From assembly GCF_002968285.2 (NCBI RefSeq), contig NZ_CP134400.1, forward strand, positions 4,402,001 through 4,466,000: DNA of 64,000 bases, written 5' to 3'. The DNA is from Mycobacterium sp. ITM-2016-00318 (GTDB lineage Bacteria; Actinomycetota; Actinomycetes; Mycobacteriales; Mycobacteriaceae). A program made the position numbers and the translations under genes. How positions within the stretch are numbered: position 1 is the first letter of the stretch; each line of letters starts with the position of its first letter. The notes beneath the pieces were generated by a model. The model was given only the letters and a program-made list of their open reading frames with translations. It was not told the origin of the DNA and searched no databases. This document shows, in pieces, positions 24,172 to 32,614 of the stretch.

Positions 24172-26190
24172 ATGACTACACGAGTTCTGGTCGCCAACCG
24201 CGGGGAGATAGCCCGCCGCGTCTTCGCCACCTGCCGTCGTCTCGGCATCGGCACCGTTGCCGTCTACACCGACCCCGACGCAGGCTCGCCGCATGTCGCC
24301 GAGGCCGACGCGCGGGTACGCCTGGAGGGCCGCAACGGATATCTCGACGCTGCGCAGTTGGTCGCGGCCGCGCGAGCATCAGGCGCCGACGCCGTGCACC
24401 CCGGATACGGATTTCTCTCCGAGAACCCCGATTTCGCAGCCGCAGTGCTCGACGCCGGATTGACGTGGATCGGTCCGCCGGTCGCCGCCGTCGCGGCGAT
24501 GGGCTCCAAGATCGAGGCCAAGAAGATGATGTCCGCGGCGGGTGTGCCGGTGCTCGAGGAGCTCGACCCCGAGACCGTGAGGGCCGACCAACTCCCCGTG
24601 CTGATCAAGGCATCGGCCGGCGGTGGCGGACGCGGCATGCGGGTGGTGCGCGACCTGTCCGAGTTACCCGGCCAGGTGGAGGCCGCGCGCCGTGAGGCGC
24701 AGTCGGCGTTCGGCGATCCGACCGTCTTCTGCGAGCGCTACCTCGCCACCGGTCACCACGTCGAGGTGCAGGTGCTCGCCGACGAGCACGGCACCGTGTG
24801 GTCGGTCGGCGAACGCGAATGCTCCATCCAGCGGCGCCACCAGAAGATCATCGAAGAGGCGCCGTCACCGCTCGTCGAACGCACTCCGGGCATGCGCGAC
24901 AAGCTGTTCGACGCGGCGCGGCTTGCCGCGACTGCGATCGGATACACCGGCGCGGGCACGGTCGAGTTCATGGCCTCCGGCTCAGAAGACGGGGCCGGCG
25001 ACTTCTTCTTCCTCGAGATGAACACCCGGCTTCAGGTCGAGCACCCCGTCACCGAGGCCACCACCGGCCTTGACCTTGTCGCGCTGCAACTGCACGTCGC
25101 CGACGGCGGCCGCCTCGACCCGGAGCCGCCGCCTGCGCGCGGGTACTCCATCGAGGCACGGCTCTACGCCGAGGACCCGGCCAAAGGCTGGCAGCCGCAG
25201 GCAGGCAGGGTGCACCACTTCGGAGTTCCCAACACGACAACGGAATTCGGGCTGCTGGACAAACTCGGTGTGCGCGTCGACACCGGCATCGTCGACGGCT
25301 CCGAAGTATCGGTGTTCTACGACCCGATGCTGGCCAAGGTCATCTCCTACGCGCCGATGCGCCGTCAGGCCGCAGGCCTGCTGGCCGACGCCTTGGCCCG
25401 CACCCACATTCACGGCGTGCGCACCAACCGCGACCTTCTCGTCAACGTGTTGCGCCATCGCGCATTCCTCGACGGCGCGACGGACACGGCGTTCTTCGAC
25501 ACTCACGGCCTGGCGGAGTTGGCGTCGCCGCTGGCGGATGACCGTGCGGTCGAATTGTCGGCGCTGGCGGCGGCGCTGGCCGATGCCGCCGAGAACCGCA
25601 CGACGGCAACGGTGTTCGCTGCGGCCCCCAGCGGCTGGCGCAACGTCAACTCCGGCTTCCAGGTCAAGCGCTACGACGACATCGCGGGCAAGACGCACGA
25701 CGTCCGCTATCGCTTGACGCGGGGCGGGCTGGAACTGCCAGGGCATGATGCGGTGAGCCTGGTTTCGGCGACACCGACCCAGGTGGTGCTAGCGGTCGAC
25801 GGTGTGGACCGGCCGTTCGACATCGCCCGACACGGCTCGGATCTTCACGACGTCTACGTCGACTCGCCTCTCGGCCCAGTGCAACTCGTCGCGCTGCCTC
25901 GGTTCCCGGATCCGTCGGCCGCGCTGGCGCACGGTTCGTTGCTCGCGCCCATGCCGGGCTCGGTGCTGCGGATCGCCGCAGCGGCCGGCGACACCGTGAC
26001 CGCGGGCCAGCCGCTGATCTGGCTGGAAGCCATGAAGATGGAGCACACCGTGGCCGCGCCCGGCGACGGCGTGCTCGTCGAACTCAACGTCGAACCCGGC
26101 CAGCAGGTCGACGTCGGCGCCGTACTCGCCCGTGTGGACGACCCTCACCGCGCACGCGAGGAGCAGAACGACGAAGGAGACCAACGATGA
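24172..26190 (+). CDS. accA2: Acyl-CoA carboxylase alpha subunit (biotin carboxylase + BCCP) AccA2-like
   Basis: 672 residues from ATG 24172. The biotin carboxylase domain starts TRVLVANRGEIARRVF and has the ATP-grasp glycine loop KASAGGGGRGMRVV plus the catalytic region EMNTRLQVEHPVTEATTG. The C-terminus is a biotinyl domain with the acceptor lysine in EAMKMEH. The middle BT-like domain couples alpha and beta subunits. It starts 7 bp after accD2. Together they would carboxylate an unsaturated acyl-CoA in the pathway encoded by this operon. Confidence 0.94.
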   Translation: MTTRVLVANRGEIARRVFATCRRLGIGTVAVYTDPDAGSPHVAEADARVRLEGRNGYLDAAQLVAAARASGADAVHPGYGFLSENPDFAAAVLDAGLTWIGPPVAAVAAMGSKIEAKKMMSAAGVPVLEELDPETVRADQLPVLIKASAGGGGRGMRVVRDLSELPGQVEAARREAQSAFGDPTVFCERYLATGHHVEVQVLADEHGTVWSVGERECSIQRRHQKIIEEAPSPLVERTPGMRDKLFDAARLAATAIGYTGAGTVEFMASGSEDGAGDFFFLEMNTRLQVEHPVTEATTGLDLVALQLHVADGGRLDPEPPPARGYSIEARLYAEDPAKGWQPQAGRVHHFGVPNTTTEFGLLDKLGVRVDTGIVDGSEVSVFYDPMLAKVISYAPMRRQAAGLLADALARTHIHGVRTNRDLLVNVLRHRAFLDGATDTAFFDTHGLAELASPLADDRAVELSALAAALADAAENRTTATVFAAAPSGWRNVNSGFQVKRYDDIAGKTHDVRYRLTRGGLELPGHDAVSLVSATPTQVVLAVDGVDRPFDIARHGSDLHDVYVDSPLGPVQLVALPRFPDPSAALAHGSLLAPMPGSVLRIAAAAGDTVTAGQPLIWLEAMKMEHTVAAPGDGVLVELNVEPGQQVDVGAVLARVDDPHRAREEQNDEGDQR

Positions 26191-27353
26191 CCGAATCCGG
26201 ATTCATCGAGAGCGAAGAACGTCAGGCGCTGCGCATGTCGGTTGCGGCCATGTGCGCCAACTACGGGCAGGACTATTACCTGGAGAAGGCACGTGCCGAC
26301 CAGCACACCGATGAGTTGTGGACCGAGGCAGGCAAACTCGGCTTCATCGGCGTAAACCTGCCCGAGGAGTACGGCGGCGGCGGCGCGGGCATGTATGAGC
26401 TGTCCATCGTGATGGAGGAGATGTCGGCGGGCGGTTGTCCCCTGCTGCTGATGGTGGTCTCCCCCGCCATCAACGGCACCATCATCGCCAAGTTCGGCAC
26501 CGACGACCAGAAGAAGCGGTGGCTGCCCGGTATCGCCGACGGCACCATCACGATGGCGTTCGCGATCACCGAACCCGATGCCGGCTCGAACTCACACCGC
26601 ATCACCACCACCGCCCGCCGCGACGGCAGCGACTGGCTCCTCAACGGACAGAAGGTGTACATCTCCGGCGTCGACCAGGCGCAGGCGGTGCTCGTGGTGG
26701 GCCGCACTGAGGATCACAAAACCGGCAACCTCAAGCCCGCATTGTTCATCGTGCCCACCGACACCCCGGGGTTCACGTGGACCAAGATCGACATGGAGAT
26801 CGTCAGCCCGGAGAACCAGTTCCAGGTCTTCCTCGACGACGTCCGGCTGCCGTCCGATGCGCTGGTCGGCTCGGAGGACGCGGCGATCGCCCAGCTGTTC
26901 GCCGGCCTGAACCCCGAGCGGATCATGGGCGCGGCCAGCGCGGTCGGCATGGGCAGGTTCGCGATCAACAAGGCAGTCGACTACGTGAAGACCCGCCAGG
27001 TGTGGAAGACGCCGATCGGCGCGCACCAGGGCCTGTCACATCCGTTGGCGCAGAACCACATCGAGGTCGAGCTCGCCAAGCTCATGATGCAGAAGGCCGC
27101 GACACTGTATGACAGTGGCGACGACGTCGGTGCTGCCGAGGCGGCGAACATGGCCAAGTACGCAGCGGGCGAGGCGTCGGTACGCGCGGTCGACCAGGCC
27201 GTGCAGTCGCTCGGCGGCAACGGGCTGACCAAGGAGTACGGCATCGCCGCGGCGGTGACGGCGTCGAAGCTGGCGCGCATCGCGCCGGTCAGCCGTGAAA
27301 TGGTGCTCAACTTCGTCGCGCAGACGTCGTTGGGTCTGCCACGCTCTTACTGA
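26187..27353 (+). CDS. Acyl-CoA dehydrogenase (FadE12-like)
   Basis: 388 residues; the ATG overlaps the accA2 stop (ATGA). Signatures: MAFAITEPDAGSNSHRITTT for the FAD-binding region, GLNPERIMGAASAVGMGRFA, and AVQSLGGNGLTKEYGIAAAV. It is only distantly related to the first dehydrogenase of the operon, suggesting a different chain position or chain length. Corresponds to fadE12 (Rv0972c) by position. Confidence 0.92.
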   Translation: MTESGFIESEERQALRMSVAAMCANYGQDYYLEKARADQHTDELWTEAGKLGFIGVNLPEEYGGGGAGMYELSIVMEEMSAGGCPLLLMVVSPAINGTIIAKFGTDDQKKRWLPGIADGTITMAFAITEPDAGSNSHRITTTARRDGSDWLLNGQKVYISGVDQAQAVLVVGRTEDHKTGNLKPALFIVPTDTPGFTWTKIDMEIVSPENQFQVFLDDVRLPSDALVGSEDAAIAQLFAGLNPERIMGAASAVGMGRFAINKAVDYVKTRQVWKTPIGAHQGLSHPLAQNHIEVELAKLMMQKAATLYDSGDDVGAAEAANMAKYAAGEASVRAVDQAVQSLGGNGLTKEYGIAAAVTASKLARIAPVSREMVLNFVAQTSLGLPRSY

Positions 27354-28120
27354 TGAAAACTGTCGTCCACTACTCCGTCGAAGGTCCGGTCGCCCGTCTG
27401 ACGCTGGACTCGCCGGACAACCGCAACGCGCTGTCCACCGCGCTGGTGAGTCAGCTGCGCCAGGGTCTGTGCGACGCGGCGGACGACTCGTCGGTGCGGG
27501 CGGTGGTGCTGACCCACACCGGACGGACGTTCTGCGCGGGCGCCGACCTCTCGGAGGCCAGTGGCGGCGACCCGGCCGAGACGGTCGCCCACAATGCGCG
27601 ACAGCTGACGTCGGTGCTGCGGGCGATCCTCGAGCTGCCTCAGCCGGTGATCGGAGCCGTCGACGGTCATGTCAGGGCAGGCGGGCTGGGGCTCGTCGGA
27701 GCGTGCGACATCGTGGTGGCGGGCCGCAACAGCACTTTCGCCCTGACCGAGGCGCGGATCGGGGTGGCGCCGTCGATCATCTCGCTGACGCTGCTGCCGA
27801 AGATGTCCGCGCGAGCCGCGGGTCGCTATTTCGTGACCGGTGAGAAGTTCGGCGCCGACGAGGCCGCGGAGATGGGCCTGGTGACGGTCGCTGTCGACGA
27901 CGTCAATGCGGCTGTTGCCGGGTTGACGGCCGAGATCGCGAAGGGCTCGCCGCAGGGCTTGGCCGCGTCGAAAAGGTTGACCACGTCGGCTCTGCTGAGT
28001 TCGTTCGACCAGCACGCCGAGGCGCTGACCAGGCAGTCCGCAGAGCTTTTCGTTTCTGACGACGCGCGCGAAGGAATGCTCGCATTTCTACAGAAGCGTC
28101 CGCCGGCCTGGGTCAACTGA
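27353..28120 (+). CDS. Enoyl-CoA hydratase/isomerase family protein (EchA7-like)
   Basis: 255 residues; its ATG shares one base with the previous stop. Crotonase-fold marks: AVVLTHTGRTFCAGADLSEA (first oxyanion glycine), AVDGHVRAGGLGLVGACDIV (second) and FALTEARIGVAPSIISLTLL. Catalytic glutamates, where present in the family, lie in the second region; here the position is occupied by Arg-Ala-Gly, as in LiuC/AtuE-type hydratases with altered residues. Last gene of the operon. Corresponds to echA7 (Rv0971c). Confidence 0.9.
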   Translation: MKTVVHYSVEGPVARLTLDSPDNRNALSTALVSQLRQGLCDAADDSSVRAVVLTHTGRTFCAGADLSEASGGDPAETVAHNARQLTSVLRAILELPQPVIGAVDGHVRAGGLGLVGACDIVVAGRNSTFALTEARIGVAPSIISLTLLPKMSARAAGRYFVTGEKFGADEAAEMGLVTVAVDDVNAAVAGLTAEIAKGSPQGLAASKRLTTSALLSSFDQHAEALTRQSAELFVSDDAREGMLAFLQKRPPAWVN

Positions 28121-28152
28121 CCCATACCTGGGAGGGCTCCCGCGGCCGTGAG

Positions 28153-28169
28153 AGCAAACAATGTTTGCT
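28153..28169. promoter_or_regulatory. Palindrome AGCAAACAATGTTTGCT, copy 1
   Basis: AGCAAACA and TGTTTGCT are exact inverted arms around a central A. It lies 33 bp beyond the echA7-like stop codon. The same 17-mer recurs at 28359, which argues for a protein-binding site or a mobile-element end rather than chance. Confidence 0.5.
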
Positions 28170-28356
28170 GGGTTCGCTGCGCGCCATGCTGAGAAAAGCG
28201 GCGTAGCGGCCTAGGCGTGTCATTCACATGCCCGTGCGGCAGCAGCAGAGGGGTCCGGATCAAGCGGTTGTCGAATACCACCGGCGGGAGTCACGGCAGC
28301 GGTGCTGAAGTATCCTTTGAGCTGCTCATTTGTCCGTACTCTCAGGTTTGGAAGCG

Positions 28357-28377
28357 CCAGCAAACAATGTTTGCTGG
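28357..28377. promoter_or_regulatory. Palindrome, copy 2 (extended arms)
   Basis: The same 17-bp core as copy 1, here with arms extended by CC and GG to 10 bp each around a central base. It lies about 160 bp upstream of the small secreted protein gene. TetR-type regulators bind dyads of this size; the regulator is not identified. Confidence 0.55.
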
Positions 28378-28439
28378 ATCGTTTCAGGAAGCTTCCGGGA
28401 AGCCACAAGTCGCTGACGTCGGGGGTAATAAGAAAGCAC

Positions 28440-28470
28440 TTGCGCGATTAGCCAAGTAGTGGGCTATAGT
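28440..28470 (+). promoter_or_regulatory. Possible promoter of the small secreted protein gene
   Basis: TTGCGC at 28440–28445 and TATAGT at 28465–28470 are separated by 19 bp. They resemble a housekeeping mycobacterial promoter with slightly long spacing and would place the transcript start about 55 bp before the start codon. Confidence 0.3.
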
Positions 28471-28534
28471 GTGTTAACTGAGCGGCGAGCACGTCACTGC
28501 GAACCCCTCACAAACTTCAAGTCAAGGAGAACGA

Positions 28535-28873
28535 ATGAGGATCAAGTCAATCGCCGCCGTTGGCGCCATGGGCGTCGGCTTGGGCATCGCCAGCTTCATC
28601 GGCGGCACCGGCACCGCATCGGCCGCCTGCGATGAGGCCCTCACCCCGCCGCTGGAGCGTGCGAACTGCCTCGTCAGCCGGGACCTCCTCGGCGGTTTCC
28701 TGCCGAGCATCGACCCCATTACCGCATACAACACGTTCGTCAACGGCGACCCGGAAGACACCGATTTCGGCAGTCTTGGCATCGCCCACCAGGGCGAGAC
28801 TTTCGTGAACAGCCTCACGGGCACGGGTGGTTTCCTGTCGGGGCCCATCTCGTCTGTGCCCGAGGGTCCCTGA
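28535..28873 (+). CDS. Small secreted protein of unknown function
   Basis: 112 residues. An AAGGAG ribosome-binding site lies 6 bp before the ATG. A signal peptide (MRIKSIAAVGAMGVG...) ends at TASA, giving a mature protein of about 82 residues that starts with Ala-Cys. Two cysteines (ACDE and NCLV) could form a disulfide near the N-terminus. The rest contains no recognised domain. It is followed by a strong terminator and appears to be a single-gene transcript. Confidence 0.75.
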   Translation: MRIKSIAAVGAMGVGLGIASFIGGTGTASAACDEALTPPLERANCLVSRDLLGGFLPSIDPITAYNTFVNGDPEDTDFGSLGIAHQGETFVNSLTGTGGFLSGPISSVPEGP

Positions 28874-28887
28874 TCCTTCGATAAGTC

Positions 28888-28927
28888 AACGGGCACTTAC
28901 GCACAGCGCAGGTGCCCGTTTTCTTTT
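28888..28927 (+). terminator. Rho-independent terminator after the small secreted protein gene
   Basis: AACGGGCAC (28888–28896) and GTGCCCGTT (28912–28920) form a perfect 9-bp stem, followed by TTCTTTT. This is the clearest intrinsic terminator of the window. Confidence 0.85.
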
Positions 28928-28947
28928 GCGCGTAGGGTCAGTCAGCG

Positions 28948-29709
28948 ATGGCTCGTGACGTTCTCATCACTGGCGCGACCGGCACACTCGGGCACCGAGT
29001 GGTCGGCGAAGCCACCGAGGCCGGTCACAAAGTCCGCGCGCTGAGCCGCAGACACCACGTCGGCTACACCGGCGTCCACTGGGCGCAGGGCGACCTGCTC
29101 AGCGGCGAGGGCATCGACGCCGCGCTCGACGGCATCGACACCGTCATCCACTGCGCCACCCAGGGCACGCGTGCCAAGGACGTCGTCTCCGCCACCAACC
29201 TCATCTCGGCCGCACGCCGCGCGAAGACGGCCAACATCATCTATGTGTCGATCGTCGGAATCGATCGCATCCCGCTTCCCTATTACAAGACCAAGCTGCG
29301 CGTCGAAGAGGCGCTCGCCGCGTCGGGACTCGGCCACACGATCGTCCGCGTCACGCAGTTCCACGATCTGATCGAGACGTCGTTCTCTATGCAGCGCTTC
29401 ACACCCGCGCTGATCGCGATCAAGGACGTCCGCTTCCAGCCCATAGACACCCGTGACGTCGCGTCGCACCTGGTGTCGCTGATCGACAAGGAAGCCGCCG
29501 GTCGGGTTGACGACATCGGCGGGCCCGCGGTCTTCGGCCACGACGATCTGGGCCGCATGTATGTGACGTCGCGCGGCAGCCGTCGACGGGTGGTTTCATT
29601 GCCAGTGCCCGGTGGCATCGTCGCCGGCTTCAAGTCCGGCGCTAATCTCGTGCCGGCAAATCCAATCGGCACGATCGGCTTCGCCGAGTACCTAGTTGCA
29701 ACTACATGA
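28948..29709 (+). CDS. NAD(P)-binding atypical SDR / NmrA-like protein
   Basis: 253 residues. The N-terminus has a Rossmann signature LITGATGTLGHRVVGEATEA, then VHWAQGDLLSG, IDTVIHCATQG and YVSIVGIDRIPLPYYKTKLR, where Tyr and Lys are spaced as in SDR active sites. The C-terminus is short, as in NmrA-like and atypical SDRs acting as oxidoreductases or redox sensors. Substrate unknown. It starts 21 bp after a terminator, so it has its own promoter. Confidence 0.85.
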   Translation: MARDVLITGATGTLGHRVVGEATEAGHKVRALSRRHHVGYTGVHWAQGDLLSGEGIDAALDGIDTVIHCATQGTRAKDVVSATNLISAARRAKTANIIYVSIVGIDRIPLPYYKTKLRVEEALAASGLGHTIVRVTQFHDLIETSFSMQRFTPALIAIKDVRFQPIDTRDVASHLVSLIDKEAAGRVDDIGGPAVFGHDDLGRMYVTSRGSRRRVVSLPVPGGIVAGFKSGANLVPANPIGTIGFAEYLVATT

Positions 29710-29752
29710 CTTTCCTGTGCTTATTCGTACCTTCGCCGTACGCTCGACAGTG

Positions 29753-30334
29753 ATGAGCACTCCAACGTCGCGAAATCAGTCGGACCCCGCAGCGGACACC
29801 GATCGCGTACACGTTGCACAGCTCCTCGCCGACGCCGCCGCAGCGGGTCGCCTCCCGATGAGTGAGTACGAGAACCGGCTGACCAAGGCCTACGCGGCCA
29901 AGACGTACGACGACCTCGAGCGCCTGAGTTCGGATCTGCCCGGCGCCTTGACCAGCGCCGTGAGGGGCGGGCCGCTCCATCCGGCTCCGTCGACGGTGCT
30001 GCTGGCGATCATGAGTGGATTCGAGCGCCGTGGCCGGTGGAATGTTCCGAGAAAGCTGACGACCTTCGCGCTGTGGGGCGGCGGCGTGGTCGATCTGCGC
30101 TACGCCGACTTCACGTCACCCGAGGTCGAGATCCGCACCTACTCGATCATGGGCGGCCAGACGATTCTTGTTCCGCCGGAGGTCAACGTCGAGTTGCATG
30201 GCCACGGCGTGATGGGAACGTTCGACCATCTCGAGAACGGGCAGGGCGTACCCGGCGCACCCCTGGTGAAAGTCAAGGGCTTCTCGCTGTGGGGCAAAGT
30301 CGCCGTCAAGCGCAGGAAGCGCAAGGCCGGCTAG
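29753..30334 (+). CDS. DUF1707 domain protein
   Basis: 193 residues from ATG 29753. The DUF1707 (SHOCT-like) segment near the N-terminus reads VAQLLADAAAAGRLPMSEYE, followed by NRLTKAYAAKTYDDLERLSS and DLP. The C-terminal part is a beta-rich domain (ALWGGGVVDLRYADFTSPEV, IMGGQTILVPPEVNVELHGH) similar to the LiaF-type C-terminal domain. Such proteins are implicated in envelope stress in Gram-positive bacteria. Corresponds to Rv0966c by family and neighbourhood. Confidence 0.85.
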   Translation: MSTPTSRNQSDPAADTDRVHVAQLLADAAAAGRLPMSEYENRLTKAYAAKTYDDLERLSSDLPGALTSAVRGGPLHPAPSTVLLAIMSGFERRGRWNVPRKLTTFALWGGGVVDLRYADFTSPEVEIRTYSIMGGQTILVPPEVNVELHGHGVMGTFDHLENGQGVPGAPLVKVKGFSLWGKVAVKRRKRKAG

Positions 30335-30360
30335 CACCGACCCTGCGCTGCCGCTTGCGG

Positions 30361-30861
30361 TTAGCAGTCCTTGAACCCGAATACCGGCGCTCCGCTCGCG
30401 GGGTCGCCCTTCAAGTTGCATTCGCGGACCGGAAGTACGTTTCCTAACTGATCTGCCGGGGCCGTGTTGAGCACACCCTTGAACGCGCCGTTCGATCCCG
30501 TTGTCTTGTCGTAGTAGTACTTGCCGTCGGCCTGGTCGTACCTGACCTTGCCGGCCTGCCCGAACGCCTCGTGATACCCGGCACCAACCGGCGAATCGTC
30601 AAGTGTCTTGTTGATACCCGGAGTCTGATTGAAGACCGAATCGCCGAACTGCTGCGCGGCGCGCAGACCCGGCGCGGGGTTGTTGAGGTCCGGGCGGCCG
30701 ACCGCGGTGCCCGGCGTATTCGCCTCGACCTCATTTGCGGTTGGTGCTGCCGCTGCCATGCCTGCCGGCGCAAGAGCCGCGAGTGCGCCGCCGGCGGCCA
30801 GGCCGCCGATCACCGTCCGCGTGCGCACAGATCTTTCGGACATGCGCCGATGCTTCGCCAT
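30361..30861 (-). CDS. Secreted protein of unknown function
   Basis: 166 residues. A cleavable signal peptide is evident: basic start (MAKHRRMSERSVRTRT), hydrophobic core (VIGGLAAGGALAALAPAGMA) and a likely cut at AAA. The mature part is hydrophilic with two cysteines near the C-terminus (REC and KDC) that could pair. A repetitive Tyr/Asp/Lys segment (RYDQADGKYYYDKTTG) is notable. No domain recognised. It converges on the DUF1707 gene. Confidence 0.75.
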   Translation of the reverse strand: MAKHRRMSERSVRTRTVIGGLAAGGALAALAPAGMAAAAPTANEVEANTPGTAVGRPDLNNPAPGLRAAQQFGDSVFNQTPGINKTLDDSPVGAGYHEAFGQAGKVRYDQADGKYYYDKTTGSNGAFKGVLNTAPADQLGNVLPVRECNLKGDPASGAPVFGFKDC

Positions 30862-30995
30862 CTACAGGGTCCCCTTCACGAAAGCGGCCGCCCCCTCGGG
30901 CAGCTCGTCCCGCGAAATGTAGCGCACGCGTCGACGGTTGTCGCGAGTAAATGCATATCACTGCAACGCAATTCGGCTCCGACTGAGCGACCCGG

Positions 30996-31022
30996 TTATC
31001 CACAGTCGGGACTTTATCCACA
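30996..31022. promoter_or_regulatory. Two DnaA-box-like 9-mers upstream of the DUF222 gene
   Basis: TTATCCACA occurs at 30996–31004 and again at 31014–31022 in the same orientation, 18 bp apart. It equals the general bacterial DnaA-box consensus. The same 9-mer also occurs at 12143–12151. They may be DnaA sites or remnants of a repeat associated with this gene family. Confidence 0.35.
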
Positions 31023-31075
31023 GGCGGCAATTTTCCTCTGACACATCGCACACACGTTCGAATAGCGTGGAAGGC

Positions 31076-32614
31076 ATGAAGTCGCAGCAGCAAAAGCAGA
31101 TCGGCGCCGCACTCGATGCGATCGACGCCGGTTACGCGCAGCTGCGCGCGGCCTGCTCGGACTCGGTCGGCAATGCGTTTCGCGTCGAGGTCGCCGAGCG
31201 CCTCGAACGCCAACACCGGGTCAACCGGGGCCAGATGTACCGCGTCTTCGGCGAGCTCATCGAACCACCCGACGGGCCCGACGACCCCGACCTGCCCAAA
31301 GGCACCGTCATCTCGAAACTGCTGTGGCAGCGGCTGCGCATCACCAGCGGCGACATCAAAAAGCGCATCATAATCGCCGGCCGCATCCGCCCGCGCCGGA
31401 CGCTCACTGGACCACAGCTGCCGCCCGAACTCCCCTGTCTCACAGAGGCCCTCGAGAACGGCGACGTCGGCGAAGCCCACATCGACGCGGTCTGCGAGGG
31501 CGTCGACGCATTGCCGTCGCGGCTCAATCACAGAAAGGGCACGGCCGAACGGATTCTGGTCCGCCACGCCAAAGAAGACGACGCCAACTTCGTCGCGAAG
31601 ACGGCTCGTGACATCGCTGCGGAACTGAGCCCCGACGACGACTTCGATGAGCAGGATCGCAGGCGCAAGAGCGGATTCAGGATGGGCAAGCAACGCGTCG
31701 ACGGCATGAGCTACATCGCCGGCTGGGCTGACCCCGAACTTCGCGGGTACATCGAAGCCGCGAATGCCGCCGTCAGACCCGGCCGCCACCAACCACACGA
31801 TCCGGTCACTGATCCAGAACACGAGCCGGAGAACGACCACTCGCCCGCCGACGCCGAGCAGTTCGAGTTGATCGACGACCCCCGACCGGAACTCGACACC
31901 GACGCCCCCGATGACGCAGCCGCAGACGCAGCCGATCAAACCGCAGACGAACCTTCAGGCGTCGAGCACGTCGCGGTGGAACTCGATACTCGCAGCGCGG
32001 CCCAACGGCTTCACGATGCCCTCAAACTCGGCTTGAGAGCGGCGCTCGCCTCAGGCGCCTACGGCCAGCACCGCGGCCTGCCGGTCACCGTCATCGCCAC
32101 TACCACGCTGGCTGAACTCGACCAAGCCTCCCACGCCATCAACAATCCGGCCATCCCGATGCCACCACCGGCACGCACCGGCGGCGGCTCGCGCCTACCG
32201 ATGCGCGACCTACTCCGCATGGCCGCCAACGCGATCCACTATCTGGCGGTGTTCGACGACCACACGGGCCGGCCGCTGTACCTGGGCCGCACCAAGCGCA
32301 TCGCCACCGTCGACCAACGCATCATCTGCTACGCCCGCGATCGCGGCTGCACACGGCCCGGCTGCACCGAACCCGGATACCACTGCGAAGTGAACCACGA
32401 ACCGGCCTGGGGCAAAGGCGGCCAAACCGACGCCGACTGTCTCTTCTTCGACTGCGGGCCCGACCACGCCCTCATCACCAAGGGCCTACTCCAAACCAAG
32501 ATCACCGACGCCGGCCGACTCGCCTACACCGACGACACCGGTCCACCCGAGATCAACCTCGCCCACCATCCCGAAGAACTCCTCAAAGAACTCTTCGACG
32601 ACGACGATCCCTAA
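31076..32614 (+). CDS. DUF222 / 13E12-repeat family protein with HNH endonuclease domain
   Basis: 512 residues from ATG 31076. The N-terminal two thirds is a DUF222 helical region (RVNRGQMYRVFGEL, VGEAHIDAVCEGVDALPSRL). It is interrupted by an acidic linker of about 70 residues (PVTDPEHEPENDHSPADAEQ). The C-terminal HNH domain has RDRGCTRPGC, CEVNHEPAWGKGGQTDADCL and CGPDHALI. The family is multicopy in mycobacteria (REP13E12); in M. tuberculosis such a copy is the phiRv1 attachment site. No phage genes are here. Its stop overlaps the convergent VWA gene's stop. Confidence 0.87.
   Translation: MKSQQQKQIGAALDAIDAGYAQLRAACSDSVGNAFRVEVAERLERQHRVNRGQMYRVFGELIEPPDGPDDPDLPKGTVISKLLWQRLRITSGDIKKRIIIAGRIRPRRTLTGPQLPPELPCLTEALENGDVGEAHIDAVCEGVDALPSRLNHRKGTAERILVRHAKEDDANFVAKTARDIAAELSPDDDFDEQDRRRKSGFRMGKQRVDGMSYIAGWADPELRGYIEAANAAVRPGRHQPHDPVTDPEHEPENDHSPADAEQFELIDDPRPELDTDAPDDAAADAADQTADEPSGVEHVAVELDTRSAAQRLHDALKLGLRAALASGAYGQHRGLPVTVIATTTLAELDQASHAINNPAIPMPPPARTGGGSRLPMRDLLRMAANAIHYLAVFDDHTGRPLYLGRTKRIATVDQRIICYARDRGCTRPGCTEPGYHCEVNHEPAWGKGGQTDADCLFFDCGPDHALITKGLLQTKITDAGRLAYTDDTGPPEINLAHHPEELLKELFDDDDP

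Larger units (their letters stand above)
28121..28534. other. 414-bp gene-free stretch with twin palindromes
   Basis: It contains two copies of one palindrome (28153 and 28357) and probably the promoter of the small secreted protein gene at 28535. An 80-residue open frame (28217–28459) has no ribosome-binding site or family resemblance and runs through the second palindrome. Confidence 0.5.
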
